Below are positions 1 through 5,824 of a stretch of 8,595 nt of DNA, piece after piece. How positions within the stretch are numbered: the stretch's first letter is position 1; every line of letters starts with the position of its first letter. The notes under the pieces are model-generated. The model worked only from the letters and a program-made list of their open reading frames with translations. It ran no database searches and was not told the DNA's origin. Source of the stretch: Bacteroidota bacterium (GTDB taxonomy: Bacteria; Bacteroidota; Bacteroidia; Chitinophagales; Chitinophagaceae); the NCBI GenBank assembly GCA_023429825.1, contig JAEZDC010000023.1:1-8595 (forward strand). The letters are read 5' to 3'. A program made the translations under genes and the position numbers.

Positions 1-387
1 TTGTTGAATGCAGCCTGGAGTTGTATTCTCATCCTCAGCGGATCGTTTGATATGCTTACAGACATGTTGATCTTCGTAAGCTGGTTCTTTTATATGATGA
101 GTGGAATTGGCTTGTTCGTATTAAGAAAGAAATTCAGGAATGCTGAAAGACCGTACAAAGTGATAGGATATCCCGTGGTACCGGTGATCTTTATTCTTTT
201 TGCAGCAGCATATCTTGTAGTGACACTTTATACGGATATCTCTAATTATGTAAATGGAAGATCAGAACTGATCAATTCTGTTTTTGGATTGCTGATCACT
301 ATTGCAGGTGTTCCATTATACTTCTACAGCAAAAGAAAGCTGAATAGAGAACGATCAGTACAAGTGGGGGACACAACAGAAGCTTAA
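1..387 (+). CDS. APC-superfamily amino acid permease, C-terminal part (5' truncated by window)
   Basis: This is the C-terminal 128 residues of an integral membrane amino acid transporter of the amino acid-polyamine-organocation superfamily; the reading frame is open at base 1, so the real start lies outside the window. Visible are a hydrophobic segment at about residues 22-42 (LIFVSWFFYMMSGIGLFVL), then a basic loop with the family-typical RPYKVIGYPVVP (about residues 50-61), a second membrane segment (about 60-77, IFILFAAAYLVVTL), and a third at about 91-109. A short charged tail (KRKLNRERS) follows. The RPY-V-GYP-VP loop before a late helix is characteristic of L-type/AGT and SteT-like members. 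It should act as a proton symporter or exchanger in the inner membrane, but the substrate cannot be read from this end. The stop is only 18 bp from the convergent korB stop and no terminator hairpin is visible between them. Confidence 0.85.
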   Translation: MLNAAWSCILILSGSFDMLTDMLIFVSWFFYMMSGIGLFVLRKKFRNAERPYKVIGYPVVPVIFILFAAAYLVVTLYTDISNYVNGRSELINSVFGLLITIAGVPLYFYSKRKLNRERSVQVGDTTEA

Positions 388-405
388 TAGTAAAGAGAAC
401 GTTGG

Positions 406-1443
406 CTACAAAATTTCCCAAACTTCGTTGCCTCTTAAAAGCTTATCGAGATTGCCCTTGCCTTTGGCAGCGATCACATCTTCGATCTGGAGTTTCATCG
501 CTTCTTCGTAACAAGGTCTTTCATTTTGATAGAATACACCAAACGGTCTTGGCAAATGGTTTTCCATTCTTGGATCATCGAACATCCTGGTAAGTATCTG
601 AGCTTTGTAGAAATCTTTTTCATCATGCACCCAAAGGTCATCTGCACTAACACCATTAGCTAATTCAACAACAACTGGTCTGAACCCATCGAGTTTAACA
701 CCTTTGTTCTGAGTAGCACCAAAGAGGAGGGGTTTACCATGCTCGAGAAATAAAACTTCTTCTGCTTTGGTTCCTTTTTCTGTAAAGATCTCAAATGCAC
801 CATCGTTAAAGATGTTACAGTTTTGGTATATCTCGAGGAAAGAAGCGCCTTTGTGCTGGTGGGCTCTCACAAGCATCTGCTGCAAATGCTTGGGATCTCT
901 GTCCATACTTCTTGCAACAAAACTTGCATCAGCACCCATAGCTAAAGCTGCAGGATTGAATGGGTGATCGATACTTCCCATAGGCGTACTCTTGGTGATC
1001 TTCTTCATTTCAGAAGTAGGAGAGTACTGGCCTTTTGTCAATCCATATATCTGGTTATTGAAAAGTAAAATGTTGATGTCAAAATTTCTTCGCAGTAAAT
1101 GAATGGTATGATTACCACCAATGCTCAGCGAATCACCATCGCCGCTAACGATCCAAACGCTCAGCTCTGGGCGGCATGCCTTCAATCCGCTTGCTATAGC
1201 TGTTGCCCTGCCGTGAATGGAATGCATTCCATACGTGTTCATATAATATGGAAAACGACTGCTGCAACCAATACCGGAGACGATCACAATATCCTCTTTA
1301 GGAATACCTAATGAAGGCATTACCTTTTGTACCTGTGCAAGAATAGAGTAATCACCACAACCCGGGCACCAACGTACTTCCTGGTCGGTGGCGAAATCTT
1401 TAGCGGTGAGTGTTTGAGCGGGAGATATGGTAGCTGTTGACAT
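406..1443 (-). CDS. korB: 2-oxoacid:ferredoxin oxidoreductase, beta subunit (2-oxoglutarate synthase type)
   Basis: This is the thiamine-diphosphate subunit of a 2-oxoacid:ferredoxin oxidoreductase, which converts a 2-oxoacid (probably 2-oxoglutarate) plus CoA to acyl-CoA, CO2 and reduced ferredoxin in the cytoplasm. Its 345 residues match the usual length for the short beta subunit in Bacteroidota. Visible motifs are W-CPGCGD (C26, C29), GIGCS (C60), the ThDP/Mg site GDGDSLSIGGNH (about 101-112) with NNQIYGLTKGQYSPTS (about 129-144), and NCN (C210). The four cysteines have the spacing known for the [4Fe-4S] ligands of archaeal OFOR beta (12/15/46/197 there). The ATG at 1443 gives the usual short N-terminal extension before the CPGC motif. 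The gene normally follows korA, but upstream here lie a broken four-helix-bundle ORF and an AhpD-like gene, so the alpha subunit must be encoded elsewhere. No promoter matching the Bacteroidota consensus is evident in the 29-bp leader, so transcription may come from upstream. Confidence 0.93.
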   Translation of the reverse strand: MSTATISPAQTLTAKDFATDQEVRWCPGCGDYSILAQVQKVMPSLGIPKEDIVIVSGIGCSSRFPYYMNTYGMHSIHGRATAIASGLKACRPELSVWIVSGDGDSLSIGGNHTIHLLRRNFDINILLFNNQIYGLTKGQYSPTSEMKKITKSTPMGSIDHPFNPAALAMGADASFVARSMDRDPKHLQQMLVRAHQHKGASFLEIYQNCNIFNDGAFEIFTEKGTKAEEVLFLEHGKPLLFGATQNKGVKLDGFRPVVVELANGVSADDLWVHDEKDFYKAQILTRMFDDPRMENHLPRPFGVFYQNERPCYEEAMKLQIEDVIAAKGKGNLDKLLRGNEVWEIL

Positions 1444-1465
1444 AGATTAATAAAATTTTCAATTT

Positions 1466-1483
1466 TCAATGCTCAATTTTCAA
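1466..1483 (+). repeat. Left inverted repeat flanking the four-helix-bundle ORF
   Basis: TCAATGCTCAATTTTCAA matches the reverse complement of 1904-1921 at 17 of 18 bases. It sits inside a short direct array in which CAATTTTCAAT occurs at 1460-1470 and again at 1474-1484, a 14-bp spacing. The TGA of the full-length four-helix-bundle frame lies inside this repeat, and korB begins 23 bp beyond it. Confidence 0.75.
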
Positions 1484-1856
1484 TATTTATTTTTGTAGCA
1501 TTATTTTTTTTAGCTGTCTCAATGCTTTTAGCAAGTATAGCAATTAATTCCTCTGTTTCGTTATAGATATCCTTAAGTTTTGAAGGCTTTATCATTTCTT
1601 TTCTAATAATGATCTACAAAGCCGTTCTGCATTCTTTTAATTCCTTTAAGCAAACACCGAGCTTATGAATAAAATCTTTTCTGGACTCTGCTGCCTGAAC
1701 CTCACCATAGTTAAAGCTGGGAGAATGGCAAGATCTTATAAGTTGTGAGGCAATATAATTTCCCGCCCTCGTATTCGGTAGTGATTCAACTACATCTATC
1801 ATTCTACAGGTAAAATTTACTAATCTGTCTTCCAGATCGAATTTTCTCTGTTCCAT
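1473..1856 (-). pseudogene. Four-helix-bundle protein (23S rRNA intervening-sequence/S23 family), interrupted by an in-frame amber codon
   Basis: The ORF starts at ATG 1856-1854 and encodes 80 residues of a four-helix-bundle protein (KFDLEDRLVNFTCRM, LPNTRAGNYIASQLIRS, SPSFNYGEVQAAESRKDFIHKL, LKELKECR), then meets TAG at 1616-1614. Reading on in the same frame gives 46 more residues that look like the missing last helix (IIIRKEMIKPSKLKDIYNET, then EELIAILAKSIETAKKNN), ending at TGA 1475-1473. The total of 127 codons fits the usual 115-130 residues of the family. The natural reading is a single nonsense mutation, not a frameshift or a naturally short gene. The family occurs inside 23S rRNA intervening sequences and as free-standing intergenic ORFs; its function is not well established. 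The ORF lies between the AhpD-like gene and korB on the same strand and is bracketed by inverted repeats. Alternatives are a sequencing error at 1614-1616, or a functional 80-residue truncated form. Confidence 0.78.
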
Positions 1857-1903
1857 AATGAAGGGTTTAGTCCTTCAATTTACAAACTCTTATCCATTGA
1901 ACG

Positions 1904-1921
1904 TTGAAAATCGAGCATTGA
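1904..1921 (-). repeat. Right inverted repeat flanking the four-helix-bundle ORF
   Basis: The plus strand reads TTGAAAATCGAGCATTGA, the reverse complement of the left repeat with one mismatch. It belongs to a degenerate array across about 1891-1932 in which ATTGAACGT, ATCGAGCAT and ATTGAGCAT begin at 1896, 1910 and 1924, 14 bp apart. The last copy forms the final codons and TAA stop of the AhpD-like gene, so the repeat abuts and enters that coding sequence. Confidence 0.75.
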
Positions 1922-2275
1922 TTATTGAGCATTTTCTTTAACTAGTTCCTCCCAGTATTCCGCCGCTCTTCTTGTATGCGGAATAACGATCGTTCCTCCC
2001 ACGATATTCGCCACCGCGAAAATCTCGTACATCTCGTCTGTTGTAATACCTAACTCGTGGCTTTTCCCGAGATGATATTTAATGCAATCATCACATCTAA
2101 GTACCATACTGGCGACAAGGCCCAGCATTTCTTTGGTTTTTTTATCCAGTGCACCTTCTTCATAGGTATTTGTATCGAGATTCCATAAACGCTTCATTAC
2201 AAGATTGTTCTTGCTAAGAATAACATCGTTCATTTTAGTGCGGTAGTCATTGAATTCCTTTACCAGTTGAGACAT
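1922..2275 (-). CDS. Carboxymuconolactone decarboxylase / AhpD-like family protein
   Basis: A 117-residue cytoplasmic protein of the CMD/AhpD alkylhydroperoxidase-like fold. It carries the complete AhpD active-site signature E49-x11-C61-x2-C64-x3-H68 (TKEMLGLVASMVLRCDDCIKYH). In AhpD these residues form the redox dithiol and its proton relay, so a thiol-peroxidase or disulfide-reductase type activity is more likely than true carboxymuconolactone decarboxylation; the substrate is unknown. I chose ATG 2275 over the upstream in-frame ATG 2320: the 15 extra residues do not look like the family, and a consensus-like promoter at 2291-2321 would start transcription inside them. The frame closes in the repeat array flanking the next ORF, which supplies the terminal residues (NAQ) and TAA, so the native C-terminus may have been altered. 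It is first in the minus-strand run toward korB, with a 65-bp gap to the four-helix-bundle ORF. Confidence 0.9.
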   Translation of the reverse strand: MSQLVKEFNDYRTKMNDVILSKNNLVMKRLWNLDTNTYEEGALDKKTKEMLGLVASMVLRCDDCIKYHLGKSHELGITTDEMYEIFAVANIVGGTIVIPHTRRAAEYWEELVKENAQ

Positions 2276-2290
2276 ATTGTAAAATTTGTG

Positions 2291-2321
2291 CAAAGCTAAA
2301 CAAGCAGTTGATGGACACAAA
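2291..2321 (-). promoter_or_regulatory. Candidate Bacteroidota-type promoter for the AhpD-like gene
   Basis: On the minus strand TTTG (2321-2318) is followed after 19 bp by TAGCTTTG (2298-2291), a full match to the Bacteroidota -33/-7 consensus TTTG / TAnnTTTG at normal spacing. Initiation would fall near 2286, about 10 nt before ATG 2275. The -33 element overlaps the T-tract of the preceding gene's terminator. Confidence 0.6.
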
Positions 2322-2339
2322 AAAACCCGCCGCAGCGGG
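2319..2339 (-). terminator. Rho-independent terminator of the nucleotidase transcript
   Basis: On the minus strand CCCGC (2339-2335), loop TGCG, GCGGG (2330-2326) is followed directly by seven T (2325-2319). It lies 29 bp past the stop of the nucleotidase-like gene and is oriented to end that transcript. The stem is short but all G/C. Confidence 0.8.
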
Positions 2340-2368
2340 ATTACTATTAGCGGAAATTATTGTTAACG

Positions 2369-3904
2369 CTATTTCTTTTGTTGGAGGTATTTGATCACCG
2401 CCATCCTGATGTCGCTCAAAGGATTGCCGACAGTTGTTTCAGCAGGATACATTTTAACAACATCAGGGTTCTTTTCATTGAAGAAGGCGAGGTTGGTTTC
2501 TTTTCCTGTGATAAGAAAATCTGAGGTTGCAATACGATATGTTTTATTCGGATCGATTGGCTGCCCTTGTACACTCCAGGTATTAGCAGATTCATTGAAA
2601 GAGATATTAGCGTATTGTAAGTAACCGCCGATACCTTTATTCTTTCTTCCAACATCCAACGTTTGAATCAATAAACTTCCTTTCAGCTCCAGTTCTCTTA
2701 TACCTCCGCCAAATGGAAGGGTTCTTAAAATATCATATTGGGTAATAGGCGCATACAATATATCATCTACTCTTATTGATCCTGAATTGTACACAGCAGC
2801 ATCAGCTTTGGGAGCAGCAAACAACATCGCTTCAGCAATTGTTTTTGTAAGATTGGTTTCAGAACTCCTCACCGGTCCTTCCCTTCCTTCTAAAGGTTCG
2901 CCTGAAGAAAGTACAACAGCGTTTGCATCGAAACCAGAGGATGCGTAGTTGTCATTAGCGATCTTCACCCATTTCTGAACAGTGATATTCGTGGTGCTGT
3001 CCAACGCAATCGTTTCATCCAGGTTTACCAGCTTAGGATCGGCTTTTACCTTTTTGCTTCTTTTATTGATGGACAACTTTACTACATAAGCAGACTTTGC
3101 ATTTGCATGAGCTTTGAGTATATAAATGCCATTTTCTTTTACAAAACGCATATCGTGTTCGTGTCCGCCCAGTATCAGGTCAAGGCCTGGTAAAGCATCT
3201 GCAATTTTCTTATCGTCTTCGACACCTACATGTGTGAGTGCAATGATCGCATCACACGAATCTTTGATCTTATTGTAAGTATCAACAGCTGTCTGAATAG
3301 GATCTGCATACTTCACATATTCGGCAGGATTAGCAGGGATCGTTACTGCGATAAAGCCGATACGTGCGGTAGTGCCATCAGCGTCTTTAATGTCTTTGAT
3401 AATGTACTCCGGTATAAATTCCTTGTTATTCTGATTTTGAAATTGAACAGGTGTCTGGTTGATGACGTGAAAAACATTAGAGGATACCCATCCAAAAGTT
3501 GATTCCGCAATTCTTTCCATCAGCTCTTTTTCAGCAATGTCAAACTCGTGATTGCCGAAAGTTACCATGTCAAATCCTGCAGCATTCATGGATCCAATCA
3601 TTTGCTTTCCCCTGATCCTGCTGCCCTGGTATGTTAAACTTCCGTATACAGAGGGGCTAACGAAATCACCACCCATCGTTAAAAATGTATTTGGGTTTTT
3701 TACAAGCTCCTGTTTTTTTAGGGTCGCCACCCTTGCGAGACCTCCTGTTTTTCCTCCCTCTAGTGGCGCGATTTCGTATACATCATTCACATGCACAAAT
3801 GTTATATCGATCTTGCCATCGCCTTGCCCGGGTATATTTACCGTTTTACATGAAAAGAGAAAAGAAGCAGTTATAAAAGAGAATAAAATTCCTTTATACT
3901 TCAT
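2369..3904 (-). CDS. 5'-nucleotidase/UshA-like metallophosphatase, lipoprotein
   Basis: A 511-residue two-domain enzyme of the 5'-nucleotidase family, expected to hydrolyse nucleotides or related phosphoesters outside the cytoplasm. The N-terminus is a lipoprotein signal (basic MKYK, hydrophobic core, LFSC with acylated C19), so it is probably membrane-anchored. The metallophosphatase domain shows HVNDVYEI (D41), GGDFVSPS (D80), GNHEFD (N118, H119, D122), THVG (H225) and GGHEH (H248, H250). The C-terminal substrate domain shows NSGSIR (373-378) and the QYDILRTLPFGG block. Y43 replaces the usual metal-binding His of the first motif; NDVYEI is the form I recall from the CG11883-like subgroup, so this is probably subgroup-typical and not damage. 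The DUF72 gene ends 47 bp upstream on the same strand, so co-transcription is possible; only a weak -7-like TATCTTCG (3931-3924) is seen between them. Natural substrate is not determined. Confidence 0.9.
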   Translation of the reverse strand: MKYKGILFSFITASFLFSCKTVNIPGQGDGKIDITFVHVNDVYEIAPLEGGKTGGLARVATLKKQELVKNPNTFLTMGGDFVSPSVYGSLTYQGSRIRGKQMIGSMNAAGFDMVTFGNHEFDIAEKELMERIAESTFGWVSSNVFHVINQTPVQFQNQNNKEFIPEYIIKDIKDADGTTARIGFIAVTIPANPAEYVKYADPIQTAVDTYNKIKDSCDAIIALTHVGVEDDKKIADALPGLDLILGGHEHDMRFVKENGIYILKAHANAKSAYVVKLSINKRSKKVKADPKLVNLDETIALDSTTNITVQKWVKIANDNYASSGFDANAVVLSSGEPLEGREGPVRSSETNLTKTIAEAMLFAAPKADAAVYNSGSIRVDDILYAPITQYDILRTLPFGGGIRELELKGSLLIQTLDVGRKNKGIGGYLQYANISFNESANTWSVQGQPIDPNKTYRIATSDFLITGKETNLAFFNEKNPDVVKMYPAETTVGNPLSDIRMAVIKYLQQKK

Positions 3905-3951
3905 AGATAATTTTTAAGAGTAGCGAAGATACTCCACCGGAAAGGTTCCTT

Positions 3952-5142
3952 TTACTTTTTAGATCGCTTTCTCGCAGTGCCGGATTTCTTAATACTTTTT
4001 GCCGGCAGTTGTTTTAGTGTGTTTCCTGGTATTTCGATCTTTCTTACAGATGTTCTGTACACTACTCTCACACTAGGCAATGCTCCAAAGATCTTTTCTT
4101 CTTTTACTTTGATAGAATCGAATACTTCCTCTGATATTTTGAAACGTTTGATATCTATTTTATTCAATAGATATTGCCCCTGGTCATCATTATTCTTTCT
4201 TCTTTTGATCTCTTCACCGGGATGTACATAGCCGGTAAAAAAGATATTGCCTCTACCCTTATTCTTAACTGCAACCAGGTAAGGCTCCACCTTTCTCCAC
4301 CCAATCGTTCCATTATCGCTTTCATAATAGAACTCCACAAGCTTGCGTTGCTTAATAGCTGAAATTACTAAAGCCAATACATCAGTCTCTTGTTGTGTTA
4401 TTGGCTCATCTTTATTCAACATCATCTCTATCACCTGTGCGTTAAAAGCTGCATAGCCCGAATCATCATTATCAAAATAGATGAACACATCTTTGCCTGC
4501 AGCCTTCCATTCGTTACTCATATCAGCCCAATATCTTAATGTGGCAAAATCATAACTACCCTGGTATTTATTTTTAGTGGGCCCGTGAAGTCTTAAGTAA
4601 ACAAAATCAGCCGTCACTTCGATTGGGCTCATATGACCAGCTAACTGGTAAATGCAAAATGCACAGTTATACTGTTTCATCAATTTGTACACGTCTTTAT
4701 GATACCACGTAGTATTTCTGAATTCAAATGCAAAACGAAAACCTTGCGGTAATGATTTCAGAAATTTTTCAAACCGTTCAATATTCAATTCCCAACCCGG
4801 CGGCAATTGAAACAGTATCGGTCCCAGTTTATCTTCTAAGCCGCTGCAATTATGTAGAAACAGGTCCAGGGCATCTTCTGTTTCATTTAATTTCTTCATG
4901 TGGGTAATGTAGCGGCTGGCCTTAACGATGTATAGGAAATCAGGACGGCTGTTCTTGCGCCAGTTCTCAAAAGTTTCACGGCTGGGTAACCGGTAAAAGG
5001 GATTATTCAATTCAACCGTATTGAAGAATAGGCTATAATACTCAAACTCTTCTTTTTGTTTGATCCCTTTGGGATAAAAAGTACCCCTCCAATGCTTATA
5101 TAACCAACCTGAAGTGCCTACATGTATCGTTGCTTTGCTCAT
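3952..5142 (-). CDS. DUF72 (YecE-like) protein fused to a C-terminal WYL-like domain
   Basis: Residue numbers are from the longer frame at ATG 5187. Residues about 20-256 are a DUF72/YecE TIM-barrel-like domain with GTSGW (24-28), FNTVELNNPFY, FQLPPGW, FEFRN, YLRLHGP and YFDND; the family's biochemical function is unknown. Residues about 270-360 resemble a WYL ligand-sensing domain: ISAIKQRKLVEFYYES, a W/R-x-VEPYLV block, IFFTGYVH, then YLLNKIDIKRFKISEEVF. The tail (about 395-411) is very basic (KKSGTARKRSKK), which could bind nucleic acid. No helix-turn-helix is seen, unlike most WYL regulators. I prefer ATG 5142, just before KATIHVGTSGW as in the family and with AGGG six bases upstream, giving 396 residues; ATG 5187 would add 15. 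The DUF72 call is firm, the WYL call moderate. It may share a transcript with the nucleotidase 47 bp downstream. Confidence 0.87.
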   Translation of the reverse strand: MSKATIHVGTSGWLYKHWRGTFYPKGIKQKEEFEYYSLFFNTVELNNPFYRLPSRETFENWRKNSRPDFLYIVKASRYITHMKKLNETEDALDLFLHNCSGLEDKLGPILFQLPPGWELNIERFEKFLKSLPQGFRFAFEFRNTTWYHKDVYKLMKQYNCAFCIYQLAGHMSPIEVTADFVYLRLHGPTKNKYQGSYDFATLRYWADMSNEWKAAGKDVFIYFDNDDSGYAAFNAQVIEMMLNKDEPITQQETDVLALVISAIKQRKLVEFYYESDNGTIGWRKVEPYLVAVKNKGRGNIFFTGYVHPGEEIKRRKNNDDQGQYLLNKIDIKRFKISEEVFDSIKVKEEKIFGALPSVRVVYRTSVRKIEIPGNTLKQLPAKSIKKSGTARKRSKK

Positions 5143-5209
5143 TAACCCTGATGGCCAAAATTCTATGCCACGGTGCATAAATTCCACACCTTAAAATTGA
5201 TGGGAATCA

Positions 5210-5240
5210 TTTTTTCTTTTCAATTATGTTTTTAGCTTTA
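5210..5240 (+). promoter_or_regulatory. Weak candidate promoter for the small coiled-coil gene
   Basis: TTTT (5210-5213), a 19-bp spacer and TAGCTTTA (5233-5240) approximate TTTG / TAnnTTTG with one mismatch in each element. It would leave a leader of about 63 nt before ATG 5309. The region is AT-rich, so a chance match is quite possible. I found no convincing promoter for the divergent DUF72 gene in the same gap. Confidence 0.33.
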
Positions 5241-5308
5241 GGGTAGTTCTTTATACCGACAATAAAATGCCGGGGAAAAATTAAATCACCTTTTAAAATT
5301 TATTTCCC

Positions 5309-5692
5309 ATGGTTCAGACAATGCCCGAAGCTTCACAGCTTACAACAGAATGCAGTAAATGGGTTGAGCAAATGCATTCTTACCGCGACGAATTACAAGA
5401 GCTCAACAAACAACTTCAACAAACAGCCTCCAGGCATCTTACCAGAGAAGATCTAACCGAGCTGGAGCACTTCCAAAATCAGATCCACATTCAGCTCATC
5501 AATGTGCACGATGTAAAACAAGAGGCAAAGCAACTCAACAAAAAAGTACAGTTCCAATTATCAACGGGCCGCCAACTAAACGAAGAAATGCTTAGTGAGT
5601 ACGAGAAAGTGGCAGATGATTATGAAACGTTAGACCACACATTGCAGGAATTAAAAACAGATTTTACCAGGTTTGTTACACATGTAAACTAA
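5309..5692 (+). CDS. Small hypothetical coiled-coil protein
   Basis: A 127-residue soluble protein I do not recognise. It has no signal peptide, membrane segment or cysteine cluster (a single Cys, C15). It is rich in Gln, Glu, Lys and Leu, and most of it reads as amphipathic helix: about 16-42 (SKWVEQMHSYRDELQELN and on), 46-84 (EDLTELEHFQNQIHIQLINV and on) and 90-125 (LNEEMLSEYEKVADDYETLD and on), with Leu/Ile/Val spaced 3-4 residues apart. A helical hairpin or three-helix coiled coil is the simplest picture; a partner-binding or scaffold role would be a guess. It has its own perfect terminator and stands alone between minus-strand genes. Codon use looks like its neighbours. ATG 5309 is the first start; ATG 5321 (MPEASQ) is an equally plausible one that would remove four residues. 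The even helical pattern and the tight terminator argue that it is a real gene. Confidence 0.8.
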   Translation: MVQTMPEASQLTTECSKWVEQMHSYRDELQELNKQLQQTASRHLTREDLTELEHFQNQIHIQLINVHDVKQEAKQLNKKVQFQLSTGRQLNEEMLSEYEKVADDYETLDHTLQELKTDFTRFVTHVN

Positions 5693-5710
5693 TACAAACA
5701 TCTATTATAG

Positions 5711-5737
5711 CCGGCATAGCAATATGCCGGTTTTTTT
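5711..5737 (+). terminator. Rho-independent terminator of the small coiled-coil gene
   Basis: CCGGCATA (5711-5718), loop GCAA, TATGCCGG (5723-5730) is a perfect 8-bp stem with a tetraloop, followed by seven T (5731-5737), 18 bp after the stop codon. There is no T-tract on the other strand, so it acts mainly on the plus strand. The remaining 87 bp to the convergent amidohydrolase stop hold no gene; only a weak GTCGC/GCGAC pair with a long loop is visible there. Confidence 0.93.
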
Positions 5738-5824
5738 ATTTCATGGAGCAAGCTGAAGGATAACTATTAAGCTCCTGTTGCGTCGCACACTTGTACTGAA
5801 GAATAGATAGCAGCGACCAAACCT

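Noticed and set aside
402..593. Plus-strand open frame opposite the end of korB
   Set aside because: It lies antisense to a firmly identified gene, its translation has no family features, and similar frames at 767-967 and 1099-1311 are likewise shadows of korB codons.
1455..1490. CRISPR-like interpretation of the short repeats around the IVP ORF
   Set aside because: The units are 11-14 bp, AT-rich and adjacent without unique spacers, and no cas gene is present, so this is a simple repeat array.
1614..1856. Toxin-antitoxin reading of the 80-residue ORF with its neighbour
   Set aside because: The sequence matches the four-helix-bundle/IVP family along its length, and the adjacent AhpD-like gene has a complete redox signature, so no toxin-antitoxin features remain.
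1859..1877. TGAAGG / CCTTCA hairpin just upstream of the four-helix-bundle ORF
   Set aside because: Six base pairs with a seven-base loop and no T-tract is weak, and nothing supports an attenuator or RNA element there.
2276..2320. Longer N-terminus for the AhpD-like protein from ATG 2320
   Set aside because: The 15 added residues are unlike the family and are encoded over the predicted promoter and terminator T-tract; ATG 2275 fits better.
3552..3917. Plus-strand 121-residue open frame opposite the nucleotidase start
   Set aside because: It is fully antisense to the lipoprotein signal and catalytic domain of a clear gene, and its proline/phenylalanine-rich translation is what reversed codons produce. 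The frames at 2391-2624 and 3230-3502 are rejected for the same reason.
5188..5308. Search for a small RNA or extra gene in the divergent gap
   Set aside because: The 121 bp hold no ORF of note, no strong hairpin with a T-tract, and only one weak promoter-like match.
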